A stretch of 64,000 bases of DNA from Eutrigla gurnardus (lineage: Eukaryota; Chordata; Actinopteri; Perciformes; Triglidae). The position numbers and the translations under genes were made by a program. The notes under the pieces are model-generated. The model saw only the letters and a list, made by a program, of their open reading frames with translations. It had not been told where the DNA came from and ran no database searches. Of this stretch, positions 1-10,863 are shown piece by piece (position 1 is the first letter of the stretch; each line of letters begins with the position of its first letter). The stretch is taken from the NCBI GenBank assembly GCA_963514095.1, contig OY741266.1, forward strand, positions 3,179,501 through 3,243,500, in the 5' to 3' direction.

Positions 1-310
1 CTATTATTTGACTTTTGTTTAGCAGCAGCGCTTACGCTCACAGCTAATTGTCCGTTGTTGATTGCTTACTGGTGAAGGCAGTGCTTTCGCTCCCCCTCAC
101 GCTATTATTTGACTCTTGTTTAGCAGCAGCGCTTACGCTCACAGCTAATTGTCCGTTGTTGATTGCTTACTGGTGAAGGCAGTGCTCTCGCTCCCGCTCC
201 CGGTAACGCTATTATTTGACTTCTGTTAGCAGCAGCGCTTACGCTCACAGCTAATTATTGTCCGATTATTGATTATTTGCTGGTGACGACCGCTCCCAGT
301 AACACTATTA
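1..310 (+). repeat. Tandem ~100-bp repeats at left end of DIRS1-like element
   Basis: Three consecutive copies of a unit that begins CTATTATTTGAC start at 1, 102 and 209, and a partial fourth starts at 304. Spacings are 101, 107 and 95 bp. Each unit contains the shared core AGCAGCAGCGCTTACGCTCA. The array ends exactly where a DIRS1-like gag relic starts, so it is probably the left terminal or subterminal repeat of that element. The true outer end lies left of the window. Confidence 0.7.
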
Positions 311-1226
311 TTGGCTACCTCTGTGATGGCCCATCCATGTGTCGCCTGTGCGGCTCCTCTTGAGTCTGAGGACGGTCATGACCGCTGCCCTCCTTGCCTC
401 GGCCTCGAACATTTGAGAGAGGGCCTCACTGACAGTGCCTGTATGAACTGTGGCCTCCTGCCTTGGGTGCTCAGGGTGGCTAGGCTGACAGAGTTGGAGT
501 GTCGGGCAACAGCTGACGACCCCTCTGCTTTGACGGGTCTCCCTCCACATCAGTCCCGCCGTTGTCGGCCTCGACATGAGGGAGCTGCGGCCATGGGTGC
601 CCCCCCCCAAGGAAAAGGGGAGGGGCGGGCTGTCCTCCAAGGTGGACGGTTTGGCGGCCGACATGGAGCAGATGAAGGCGCTCCTCCTGGCCCTCCAGCC
701 TGGGGCTGGTCGGGGGCCGGCTGGGCTACAGCCTGACCCCCCCTCGGAGGATTCGCCTGTGCTGGACGATGCCCTGTCGCTGGCGGCTTCGTCTGGCCTG
801 TTCCGTGAGGCTGTTACGGAGCACGGACACCTCCCACACATTGGGGGAGGCCTCCTGCTCCTCTGCTCGGAGCTCTCTGCAGGGGGCAGCAGACACCTCT
901 ATCGGGGCCATCATGCGTATGGCTCTTGCTCGCCTACAGCTGGATGTGCCACAGACAGACGCGGCTCAGGCTAGCGCCTTTTTCAGGCGCAGCCCTGCCC
1001 CGACCGCACTCACTATTCCTCCTTCAGAGGAGTACTTGAAGGAGCTTCATGCGTGTTGGAGGGACACCAGGGCCTTTTCCCATTCGTCCTCAGACGCCCG
1101 GACCTTGGCTGCCATGCAGGATGCGCCACAGGTTGGGCTAGGCCGTATGCCACCAGTTGAGCCTGCCATTGCGGCCCTCATTTTGGCTCCTGATGAGGCT
1201 TTGAGGCCGGATGCCAGGCCTGGCAC
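311..1226 (+). pseudogene. DIRS1-like retrotransposon gag (ORF1), frameshifted
   Basis: This is the remnant of the first ORF of a DIRS1-type tyrosine-recombinase retrotransposon. The N-terminal part (from 311) has three CxxC pairs (CVAC, CPPC, CMNC) followed by RVARLTELECR, which matches the Cys-rich start I know from fish DIRS ORF1. The reading then moves to two other frames, near the run of nine C's at about 600 and again near 780. The last part (about 980-1220) reads FFRRSPAPTALTIPPSEEYL then ELHACWRDTR and MQDAPQVGLGRMPPVEPAIA, the conserved C-terminal block of DIRS gag. No RT, methyltransferase or recombinase follows, because a LINE joins abruptly at about 1227. It is non-functional. DIRS assignment is from motif memory. 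Confidence 0.72.
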
Positions 1227-3450
1227 TCCACTTCCTGGCTGGATCATTGTCTTTGCACAGTGGATGCCCATGACGCCATCGATATTATGAACATTGACTA
1301 TGATCTGGCTACTACGGACCATATACCCTTTCATATGGTGTTGAACACAGGCAATTATCTGTGTTGATGCCTGTGGATAATGACATTGATGTAAGGAAAA
1401 GAGATTGGTCAAAATTGTCTAATAAAGATCTTAATAAATATAACATGCATACTGATGCTTTGTTAGGTAATATCAAGTTCCCAAAAGATGCCTTATTGTG
1501 TTAGGATATGAACCGTATGAATGTACAACATTGTAAGGAACTATGTTCTTTGTATGAAGCTATTGTGGAGTCTATGATATCTCGAGCAGGCCTCTAAACA
1601 TAGGACTAAAGTGTGCAGTACTAAGCCAGGTTGGAAGGAACATGTAGAAGAGCTCCATTCAGAGGCTCGAAAGGTTTTTAAAGAATGGGCTGAGTCAGGC
1701 AAAAGCAGACAAGGCCCCTTGTTTGAACACAAGAAACGCACTAAAGCTAGATTTAAATATGCACTTCGCATTTTGCACTTATGAGGGCAGATTCACTGGC
1801 AATGAAGCTGCAAAAAATAGTGTTAATGAATTCTGGATAGAAATAAAAACTATTCATAATTGCAAAAAATCTCTTCCATCTAATATAGATGGTGTGAGTG
1901 GTCCTGACGAAATTTCACAGTTATGGCGGAACCAATATTATGAGCTGCTAAACTGTGTAGAAGAAAATGTTTTACCTTACAATTCTTATCTGTATCTCAT
2001 AATGTTCCTTTCTCTCGGAACATCAAATGTCCTGCTGAGCTGTTTTTTATTGTGTTTAACCCTTGCCGTCTTGATGAAAAGACTCTTTGATCTTTCCCTC
2101 TTACTGAACTGTCTCCGTAACATTTGTCTCACATACATTGATCAAGGCCCGGACATTGTCTAGCTGTTCCGAGAACAGTCACACCTTGTAGACATCCACA
2201 GATGTCTCTTCCTCTGCAGAGAGACATGTGTTGATTCAATGCAAATCCACTCATGACGCCTTCCCTTTTGTTCTCCCGAATGTTCTGTATAAATCCACCT
2301 CGGCCAGGCCATTCGGGAGAATGGATCTTCATGGACACACTGAATTTACTTTTCTCCACTGTCAGTGATTAAACCTCATTTGAACCAGCCACAGAATTGG
2401 ACCTGGAGAGTTTTTCTTCCACAACTGTGTTAAAGGTAATCTGTCTGTAGTGGATAATGTAGAGTTTAATGATGATGTTGTGGTCACTTCTGCTGAAGTC
2501 CATGAAGCTATATTAAAGTTAAGAGATAACAAGGCTTGTGGACAGGATGACATTACAGCTGAATACATTAAACTTGCCAGTAAGAAACTGTATCCTGGTG
2601 GCCTTATGCTTTACTGGACTTTTTGTTAATGGAGTTTTACCTGATTCTATGCTCTCTGTTGTGCTAGTACCAGTGATTAAAGGCATTTGACCATGTTAAT
2701 CATGGGAAATTGTTTTTAAAACTGTCTAAAACTAGTCTATTGGTACTCACACCAGACAATGACAGTGAGATGGTTAAATGTAACATCTGCTCCCTTCCAT
2801 GTTACCAATGGTGTTCGCCAGGGTGGAATTTTGTCTCCTTTTCTTTTTAATATGTATATGAATGATTTGTCTTTGATTTTAAATGCAAGTGGTTTTGGCT
2901 GTAGGATTGGGGACTCACTCATTAATCATTTAATGTATGCTGATGATCTGGTCATCCTTAGCCCAAATAGTGCTGGTCTCCAACAGCTTCTGAGAATATG
3001 CACAAAGTATGGTGCTGACTTTGATATAAAATACAACCCTAAGAAGAGCAAAATCATGATTGTCAGAAGCAGTGGAGACAGACAGGCAACATACCCTGAC
3101 TTCTATCTATCTGTCTGGGGCTGCTCTTGGTGTGTGCAGTGAAATTACATACTTGGGCCATATTATTGCAGATGACCTGTCTGATGACAAGGCCATCTAT
3201 AGGCAGCGTAGGAAGCTGTATGCTCAGGCAAACATGCTGTGCCGTAAGTTCAGTATGTGCTCTTTGCCTGTGAAGACATCACTCTTTAGTGCATATTGTA
3301 CACCCTTGTACACTGCCCACATATGGTCTCGGTATAAACAAGGCAGCATGACTCAAAGTTGTGTACAATTATTGTATGAGACTGCTGCTGAGAGCTCCAA
3401 GAAACTCCAGTGCAAGCCATGTTTGTTAGTGTAGGGGTACCCACCTGTGC
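1227..3450 (+). pseudogene. Degenerate LINE ORF2 (APE endonuclease end plus reverse transcriptase)
   Basis: The first part (1227-1370) reads STSWLDHC, VDAHDAI and TTDHIPFHMVLN, the C-terminal end of an APE-type endonuclease with its DH-P motif. A linker follows (about 1600-1960, in several frames), then a 464-bp foreign insertion, then NDDVVVTSAEVHEAI and LRDNKACGQDDI. The RT palm is internally deleted near 2690. From 2800 it continues as VRQGGILSPFLFNMYMNDLS, YADDLVIL (catalytic DD) and, in a shifted frame, EITYLGHIIADDLSDDKA. Frameshifts and stops make it dead. The RT differs from the L2 copies elsewhere in the window. I cannot place the clade firmly (jockey/Rex-like is possible). Confidence 0.75.
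1959..2422. mobile_element. 464-bp insertion inside the LINE, 8-bp flanking duplication
   Basis: The LINE reading (…ELLNCV) stops at 1958 and resumes at about 2423. Both edges carry AACTGTGT (1951-1958 and 2423-2430), so this is a clean insertion with an 8-bp target duplication. The ends are weakly inverted (GAAGAAAA near the left, TTTTCTTC near the right). The size and 8-bp duplication fit a small hAT-type non-autonomous element, but an LTR-like origin is not excluded. No ORF of its own is recognisable. Confidence 0.5.
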
Positions 3451-3727
3451 TGCACTATTACCGAATCTGATGTACAAATTTATGTGTAGGGCATCTGAGT
3501 CGCAGAACAACATAATTTCTGTCTTGGTAAACCCTGCATGTAAGTACTGTAAGATTTGATTCTAGACTCTGGAACCACTGGCGAACATGTCTGTATGCTA
3601 GACAATGAAATTTGTTGAAAGCTGTGTATTTTTTTTATTTATTTATTTATTTTTTAACTTGGTGTTGTTCGTCTCTTTGTTCCTCTGTATGTTGGGATAT
3701 GGATCCCCCTGGGTCTGAAATAACGGA

Positions 3728-3756
3728 TTATTATTATTATTATTATTATTACTACA
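3728..3756 (+). repeat. (ATT)n tail at LINE 3' end
   Basis: After GGGTCTGAAATAACGG comes an uninterrupted ATT microsatellite, as expected for a LINE whose 3' end is a short tandem tail. It marks the 3' terminus of the LINE that starts at about 1227. A (TTTA)-rich patch lies just upstream at 3632-3656. Confidence 0.65.
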
Positions 3757-4646
3757 TGCTGCGGGAGGGTGGTTGAAATGTAAGTTACATTTTTTAATAA
3801 AGAAAGTCCCAGGTGTTATAAAATATTTTATTTGGACTCTCCCCTCCTCCCCATAATACTTTATAGAAATAAAACTTTGTCAAGTTAATTTGGATGGAGA
3901 TTTTAGAGGTGGAATTTGAAGTTTTTTGACGACCAAAAAGGATATCCGTGCCACTCACATTTTGAATGAAAGTGCATTGTAAATTCAAAATACGTATACA
4001 CTATCACATGAATTATTGTGTCTCAGGGTCATAATATTAAGTCTCAAGGAGATTTATATTTTCTTGGCTGCATCCACATTTAGTACTTGACAATACGCAT
4101 TGTAACAATGCTAAAAAACGACCAGAATGACTGGAGCAAAATTACTGGGCAAAGATCCAATTCAATCAAGTCATGAAGTGAGAGGGCATTCATATTCATG
4201 ACATCCTTTTCTTTCCTCAATAACTGAATTGGAAAGACAGAGCCACAGTAATTGTTTTTGTGCCAATATATATTTGTAAACTATGACAATGTTTGCTAAT
4301 GTGCTCACTCTGAGGTGCAGAATCCTGTCTCTACAACCGACCACAAAGCCAAGAATCGTTGTCAAGACAAGAGGTGTAAAGTGAAACTCTGCCATCCACT
4401 GGGAAGTGTGGAGGGCTTTAGAGGAGATTAATAACAACAGCTGTTATAGATGTCCTGCAGAGGACCCATGAGGCCATTCTAGCAACAATCTGTTTCCTCG
4501 ATGTCAGGTGAAAATATTAAATTGAGGAGATTAATCTCGGCTGTCTGGAGCACTAAGGTTTGGGTCACCTGCTTTGTGTTCATCCCCAATTCCAAAAGGC
4601 AACAAACACATGTAACAAATATGTGGATTTTCATGTTTTGCGCTAC
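3757..4646. other. No recognisable feature
   Basis: AT-rich sequence with only short chance ORFs on either strand. I see no transposon termini, RNA gene or conserved protein motif here. Confidence 0.5.
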
Positions 4647-5056
4647 TGTTACGTCCCCAATTTTGATGTCCAGGGGAAAAAGGGGGAGCAACAATTAATA
4701 ATAAAACTGGGTGTTTAAAGAAAGAAAGAAAACAGAAAGATTTGGACTATTAAACCATTTATTCTAACGTAAACACAAAACCATTTCCTTAAAAGGAAGG
4801 AATGGAAAACACAGTTCAACTAAACAAACCACTGGTCCAACCCATAACACTATCCCTCCACTGAGGGAGTAATGACCGACAAAGAGCACCACACAGCTCT
4901 AATTCACGCCCGACAGTGACACACTCTCTGTTAGACTATCTGCCCCCCGCCGTCTGCTTTCATCCCTGCAGCTTTATATCAATCAACCTGATTGCTGAGG
5001 TGCTGCAGGTGTGGCTGACCAATCAGATGGGGAGGGCGGTACCTGGATCAGGACAG
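4647..5056 (-). mobile_element. LTR-like sequence, antisense, copy 1 (truncated)
   Basis: Read on the - strand this resembles a retroelement LTR: a TATA-like GATATAAAG (+ strand CTTTATATC near 4971), an AATAAA about 200 bp further on (near 4757), and a terminal CGTAACA (+ strand TGTTACG at 4647). The part from 4789 to 5056 is repeated in the same orientation at 6950-7216. At 5056 it is cut off by an L2 fragment, so its U3 start is missing. Confidence 0.5.
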
Positions 5057-5172
5057 GTGAAGGACTTTTTAAGCCTTATTGACTCTTTTAATTTGGAGCA
5101 GTGTGTGTCTATTCCCACACATGAACATGGACACACACTAGATCTCGTCAGGGCAAACCTGAGCCAGCCCTA
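5057..5172 (+). pseudogene. L2 LINE endonuclease fragment
   Basis: This short stretch reads FLSLIDSFNLEQCVSIPTHE followed by HGHTLDLVRANL. In L2/Maui LINEs this is the part of the APE endonuclease just before the S-DH catalytic motif. It is in + orientation and abuts an L2 3' half in - orientation. The order does not fit a simple twin-primed insertion of one element, so it is probably a separate insertion. Confidence 0.65.
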
Positions 5173-5179
5173 ACTATAA

Positions 5180-6375
5180 GCGTTGTCAAAGAGAAAGGTT
5201 GTAAGTAAATGTGGGAACAGTGTCTGCCTCCCGAACCAGAACCGGAACACGGTTCCACAGAAGAGGAGCTTGATGGCTGAAAGCTCTGGCCCCTGTTCTA
5301 ATTTTGAAGACTTCAGGAACTACAAGTAACCCTTTATTCTAAGAGCGTAGTGCTCTAGCAGGACAGTAGGGTTTAATGAGCTCTCAAAGATATGAGGGTG
5401 CCTGTCCATTAAGAGCCTTGTAAGTGAGGAGAAGGATTTTAAATGATATTCTGGATTTTACTGGGAGCCAGTGCAGAGAAGCTAATACAGGAGAAATGTG
5501 ATCCCTTCTTCAGAACACGAGCTGCAGCATTCTGGACCAGCTGGAGAGATTTAAGAGATTTATTAGAACAGCCTGATAATAAGGAATTACAATAGTCCAG
5601 CCTTGAGGTAACAAATGCATGGACGAGTTTTTCTGCATCTTTTTGAGACAGCATTGGCCTAATTTCAGTAATGTTACGCAGGTCAAAGTAGGCTGTCCTT
5701 GTCGTTTGTTTAATATGTGAGTCAAAGGACAGGTCCTGATCAAAGATAACTCCAAGGTTTCTTCCAGTAGTATTTGAGGCGATGGCAATCCCATCAATAG
5801 TAGCTATATCTTCAGACAGCGAGCTTTGGAGGAGTTTAGGCCCAAGTACAATAACTTCCGTTTTATCTGAGTTTAACATCAGGAAATTGCAGGTTATCCA
5901 GGATTATATGTCATCAACAAATGCCTGGAGATTAACTAGCTGATTGGTTTCTTCAGGCTTGATTGATAGATATAATTGAGTATCATCAGCATAACAATGG
6001 AAGTTTATAGAGTGTCTTCTAATAATGTTGCCTAAAGGAAGCATATATAAGTTGAAAAGAATTGGTCTGAGCACAGAACCTTGAGGAACACCGTATTTAA
6101 CTTCAGTGTGCCTGGAGGATTTTTCATTAACATGCACAAACTGAGATCGATTGGATGAATAGGACTTTAACCAGCTTAATGCGGTTCCTTTGATGCCAAT
6201 TCATTTTTCCAGTCTACATATAAGAATCTCATGGCTAATGGTGTCAGACGTAGCACTAAGTTCTAGCAAGACAAGTACAGAAACCAGTCCTTTGTCAGAA
6301 GCAATTAGAAGGTCATTTGTAATTTTCACCAGAGCTGTCTCTGTACTATGATGTACTTCCTGACTGGAAGTCCTC
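5180..6375 (-). pseudogene. L2/Maui LINE reverse transcriptase 3' half and 3' UTR
   Basis: Reading leftward from 6375, the - strand gives VHHSTETALVKITNDLL, LLELSATSDTISHEIL (altered motif A), GVPQGSVLRPILFNLYMLPLG (motif B region), YADDTQLY (motif C with both catalytic Asp) and GVIFDQDLSFDSHIK. All of these are diagnostic of L2-clade LINEs of fish. The frame is broken at least twice (near 6200 and 5890). The stretch 5180-5440 is the 3' UTR type seen in fish L2 copies. The 5' part (endonuclease, first RT motifs) is absent. Confidence 0.8.
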
Positions 6376-6949
6376 AAGCTAGACACGCAAATTCCTCTGT
6401 TGTTGGTTGTACAAATCAACATAAGTGCTTATATTCTGTCCCAGCTACAGAAGAACAGAAGAGATAGTGGTTGCATTTCATTTTTAATGACAATGTGCCG
6501 GCTACGGTTCATGTTAGCTTGTATGTGTGTGCTAACCACTTCACATCGGACTGCTTCAGTAACGAGGGTCAGTACAAAGCTGGCTTTGCCTCGACACTGA
6601 CCCTCGTAAAAGGATCTGTCCCAACCATATGGGGCCAGCAACATCACCTGAGCCACATAGGCGAGCCATAGCGATACATGCACGTAAACATTGGCGCAAG
6701 CTACCACTAGCATAAGCAGCATCGTCTCCGTCTCTTTCCAAGTAGGCGATGACAGACGGAGCTCATTAGCATTTAAAGGTGTAGGCACAGAAACAGCCTG
6801 TTCTCCGGAGAGCTCAGCAGAGCTCATTTGAGCAACTTTTAGACAGCTGAAATTCAGGACGATGGATGGATTTGGTGCATATCGAATACAGTGTTATTGG
6901 ACCTCTGACAGCTGTGTGGAACTGAGGAAAACAGTATAATATGGCACCT
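6376..6949 (+). mobile_element. Kolobok-like DNA transposon right part with THAP relic
   Basis: A THAP-type zinc-finger relic occupies the left half. The right edge reads ATAATATGGCACCT and is followed directly by TTAA (6950-6953). TTAA targets together with a THAP domain are characteristic of Kolobok-superfamily transposons. The left terminus is missing because L2 sequence abuts at about 6375. The right TTAA lies inside an LTR-like repeat whose other copy (4789-4792) has the same TTAA uninterrupted, which supports TTAA as the insertion site. Confidence 0.6.
6385..6660 (+). pseudogene. THAP-type zinc finger domain, broken
   Basis: Translation in one frame gives VVGCTNQHKCLYSVPA, an internal TAG stop, then WLHFIFNDNVPATVHVSLYV, CANHFTSDCF, YKAGFASTLTLVKGSVPTI. 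The C-x2-H of CANH, the following F-x3-CF and the terminal VPTI are typical of the C2CH THAP DNA-binding domain. The N-terminal pair keeps only one obvious Cys (the other position reads Ser). The stop codon and lost Cys make it a relic. It lies about 290 bp from a Kolobok-like terminus and is probably transposase-derived, although a captured host THAP exon is possible. Confidence 0.72.
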
Positions 6950-7291
6950 TTAAAAGTAAGGAAGGGAAAACACAGTTCAACTAAACAATCCAGTGGTCCA
7001 ACCAATAACTCTATCCCTCCACTGAGGGAGTAATGACCGACGAAGAGCACCACACAGCTCTGATTCACGACGGCCAGTGACACATTCTGTTCGGCTATCT
7101 GCCCCCTTCCGTCTGCTTTCATCCCTGCAGCTTTATATCAACCCACCTGATTGCTGAGGTGCTGCAGGTGTGCCTGACCAATCAGATGGGGAGGGCGGTA
7201 CCTGGATCAGGACACAAATGAGCAGAGGAAAAACACACACAATTAACAGCTACTTTGAAGCCACGTTTCACTAAGGGAAGCTTCTGTGACA
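6950..7291 (-). mobile_element. LTR-like sequence, antisense, copy 2 (U3 side)
   Basis: This is the second copy of the antisense LTR-like sequence and has the same TATA-like motif (near 7131). It extends further on the U3 side and ends with TGTGACA at 7291, that is TGTCACAGAAG on the - strand. Its left limit coincides with the TTAA used by the neighbouring Kolobok-like element. Together, copies 1 and 2 suggest an LTR running from TGTCACAG to CGTAACA. Confidence 0.5.
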
Positions 7292-8021
7292 ATGCATATG
7301 TTATTTAAGTAAAGCCCTTTGACATTTTCATGATGTCCCACTCGTTGACGTCTGAAAGTCTTCCACTGTTGTCCAACGCTGAGTGGACAGTTTTATTAGA
7401 AGCTCTACCAGACCTGACTCAAAAAGCTGCTTCTCCATCATGCAAACGCAGTAGAATATTACACTCTCCGTCCATGGATACCATTCAAGGCTCAATGCAT
7501 GTACAGATTATGCATAGAGAAATCCTTAAAACTAGGGGATGTTTTATTCAACACTGCACCTGTGCAATTAGTCAAAATCACCTGTGTAGTGATGTGTCCC
7601 ATCTCCACTAATGAGATTCCTACTTAGGGCTTAAAACAAGCAAATTTAAATGAATGGTCTCTAAAACTTTAATCTGCTGCAATTTTCGTCTCTTCAGCAG
7701 AGCAGAGGCTAAATGTTTCTATTGTACTTTTTAGCACGTTGCTTTTATGGATACACCAACTTTTTCATGGCAGTCAAGTATCAAGAGTTTTTAAAGACAT
7801 TTTTAAGTATTTTTTCCCCACTCGTTTTTTTTTTTTTTTTTTAATGCAAACTGAAAATGAGCATACAAAGACAACTATTGACCAGATCGACATGGTACAG
7901 CCATACATGATCGCTGGTTACATTCCCCTGACCATTTTTCCAACTTATATGGTGATATATCTCAACCTCAGCTACGGAGTGACAACACATGTAGAATTTA
8001 TGGTTCCCTGATGATGGATAC
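7292..8021. other. No recognisable feature (T16 run)
   Basis: I see only chance ORFs and one homopolymer T run at about 7826-7842. No termini or protein motifs. Confidence 0.5.
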
Positions 8022-8078
8022 CCGGTCCTGAAGAGGATAAGCGGTTACAGCTGATGGATGGGTGGAAGGATGGATGAT
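8022..8078 (+). repeat. SINE 3' tail fragment
   Basis: GGATAAGCGGTTACAGCTGA followed by ATGG-type repeats matches the last part of the tRNA-derived SINE found complete at 46682-47060. Only the 3' end is present. Confidence 0.5.
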
Positions 8079-8857
8079 GATTGATCTTAATGACTGTTGA
8101 TCCTCTGACTTTTCCTTTAGCACCACCATAAGGTTAACTTTTACACCTACCACAATCATCATGTTTTGATTTCCTCACTATTCTGACCAAATATCTGCAA
8201 AACACATGACATTCCCATAAACCTCAGCTGTACTTTGTTTCCTACCAGGCAACAACCTCTGGTTCTGAAAGTTAATCAGGTCCACCCACCCTCCTTTGCA
8301 ATAAAAATAGGGTCACAGTTGAATAGCCCACCCTACCCACCCACCTTTCTGACAATGGAATTGGAGTGTATGACAATTTCTGTAGCTTTCATACTTCACA
8401 CAGATTGGCCGTGTGTAAGGTTGGTGAGAAAGGAGCCAGGGTTTAAAATTCTCTCTCTAACTCCCTTTTTTCATTCATTATCCAACTATTTAAATGTCAA
8501 TCTTCATGTGAGCAACTGAGTGAACCTATGAAAGCCTTCCAGAGGAGACTGTTTGCATCATTACACCCATATTTAAACAATATCACGTCCTCCCTCTATA
8601 TGACGGCCTGCTTTTCACTTCGATTACCATTGTTATTAGAAAACACTCTTGCTCTCTGACAAGGTCGAACTAGGTCGTATGAACTAGTTCTTCAATGGAA
8701 TAACTTGATATTTAGTCTTTTAAATTGTGGAATGTGACTATAAGGGACATAATTACAAAAGTGTGCTCAGTTGAGTGAAAATCTGTCCACTTTCCAGTCA
8801 ATACAATGTGTCTGTCATATTGAGAGACTTATTGGGAATTAATTTATCTCATTACTC
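8079..8857. other. Mostly featureless
   Basis: Near 8246 a short CAGGCAACAACCTCTGGTTC matches the dispersed repeat family described at 36835 and 44757. Nothing else is recognisable. Confidence 0.4.
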
Positions 8858-8865
8858 ATTACACG

Positions 8866-9203
8866 GCGACGTGGTTGGGATGGATCCATCTCGGCGTGGC
8901 TGTGCCTGCTGTCATGGACTACTACTGTTGATACTATTGCTTCTGTTAATACCACCACTACTGTTAATGCTACTACTACCATACTACCAACACCAAATGC
9001 AGTTGGAACCCAAGGGCCTGGGCTGCACGAGATTTCTGCCTAAAAGCCTATTAAGGCAGTTTTTTCTCGCCACTGTCGCTGTAACGCTTGCCCCTGGGTG
9101 ATGTTGGGAATTTGAAATTGTGTTGACTCTTGAAATTTTGAGCGTATTCTAGTCCTGTGATGACTTTTGTTGTGATTTGACACTATAAATAAAATTGAAT
9201 TGA
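8866..9203 (+). mobile_element. LINE 3'-end copy (L2-type tail) with 8-bp duplication
   Basis: The element ends in ATAAATAAAATTGAATTGAA, a 3' tail style used by L2/CR1-type LINEs and dependent SINEs. It is bracketed by ATTACACG (8858-8865 and 9204-9211). Its central block (CACCAAATGCAGTTGGAACC onward) also occurs inside both Ngaro-like elements, at about 55832-56155 and reversed at about 58925-59100. It has no coding capacity and no clear tRNA-type promoter boxes. Confidence 0.6.
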
Positions 9204-9299
9204 ATTACACGTTTCTCACGGTTTGAAATTGACACCGTTTTCCTTTATTTTGATTTCTGTAATGATTATTAAACATGCATGCATTGCTTTGGTTGTTGT

Positions 9300-9900
9300 G
9301 GGGTTTTTTTTGTATTAAGGACCATGGTCGTGGGCACGGGGCAACACCCCTCTTCCTCCTACGTGCCCAGACCACAGCTGATTAGCAGCAGGTGTAGGTA
9401 ATTGCTTTTGGACAAGCTGCAAACTGTGATAAAAGAGCGAAGGGACCAATAGTTTTCTTTCCCACTCATTTGTCGGGAGTTTTCTTGTGTCTGTTTTAGC
9501 AGTGCCTGGGATCTCGCTATTGGTGGATCTTAGCTGTGTCAGTGAGTGAGTCTGCCAGTGAATACACCGATCTTCCCACTGAATCCAGGCTGCCTTGAGT
9601 CGCTACGTCCTTCTATTTGCCACGTCGTGATTCTGGGCGTCCACTGGTTTGCTATTCGGATGTCCTGTCCGCATTTGTCCTGCTGGGCCGGTAGTGGTGT
9701 GGAGCATTGTTCAACAGGACTGGGAGTCAGATTCGTCTGCTCCCAGTTTGATGGTGAGTGCCATGCCTATCACCAGATTCTGATGCCAATGTTGAAGAGT
9801 ATTTTGCTTTTTCAAGTTCAAGATACCACACGTAGCTTAGTCCTAATATAACCTATTAGTTTGCAGCGATTTGGATTCCATTCATGGATTGCTCTTCTGG
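9300..9900 (+). promoter_or_regulatory. LTR/promoter-like region (weak)
   Basis: GTGATAAAAGAGCGAAGG near 9427 looks like the TATA region of a Gypsy-type LTR. It is followed by a T/C-rich transcript-like stretch. No TG…CA boundaries or target duplications could be fixed, so this is only a candidate. Confidence 0.25.
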
Positions 9901-9910
9901 TGTCTGCTGT

Positions 9911-9925
9911 GTATATATATATATT
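9911..9925. repeat. (TA)n microsatellite
   Basis: Short TA dinucleotide run just before TTGTGACGGTCC, a possible LTR-type start that I could not confirm. Confidence 0.5.
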
Positions 9926-10863
9926 GTGACGGTCCAGAGGACCGCACAGGAAGACGCCGGACTCAGCTGCTGCACACACGTGCACTTACACGCTCCATAT
10001 GTATGGTCTCACATATATACTGATAATACGTGACACTCCCATTATCTGATGCTCCGATGGATGTGAAGACCCGACACACAATACTGACAACACAAACTCA
10101 CGGACGTGGTGCCAGCAGAAAATGCACTTAAGCTACTGGCCAGAGCTATGCGGCTACCGCTGCACTTATCTTGCAAGTTTGTGCAAGTTTGCACAAACGT
10201 CATGGACATCTTTTAACTTTGATAAAGAATGACACAAACGAGTTACTGAACTGCAATGTTGTGCCTTTTATTTTGTTATAGATACAACACAATGCTTAAG
10301 TTAACAAATGAACAAAAGGTTTACCGGCTGCCATCTTTTTTGGCTCCTGCGTCCGCGGGCAAAGGGTGCCGATGAGAAACAGTGTAATGTTTATTGATTC
10401 AGTGCGTGATTGGATCCACACCAATGCCGAGTTTAGTATGGGGGGGGTTCCGGGGAGAGTAGGCCCTGATCAAGCCAACTTTCAGGAATGTCTTCCATAC
10501 CGTAAATTTTGTGATGTGTACATTGTATAGTAATTGCTGTGGGCAGGTGCAATAGGTATATGTTATTTGTTGTCACTGTGTAATTGTTTGTTTAATGTTC
10601 CCCTGTGTGTTCATAATGGTGCTGGCCGCCTTCTATATGTTTACCCCCTGTTTCTCGTAAGAGAGATGTCTTGTGTCTAGTGAGAGACGCGTGTACCGGT
10701 AACTGGACTGGTTATCTGAGAGCTGTAGTCCTCGCTGCCTGAGGGTACAGCAGAACCTTGAACTGCCTGTAGTTCTTTATCATTATTTTGTTTTTGTTTT
10801 TCCTAAACTTAATTTTGTCATTTTGCATTTTCATATTTTGGACCAGAAATGCTTGGTTTGTGT
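9926..10863. other. No confident feature
   Basis: Mixed sequence with no ORF of note. TGTGACGG at 9925 could start an LTR-type element, but no matching end was found. Confidence 0.35.

Noticed and set aside
5057..6375. Single twin-primed L2 insertion (5' inversion)
   Set aside because: The endonuclease piece lies beyond the 3' UTR end of the RT piece, not upstream of it, so the order does not fit twin priming.
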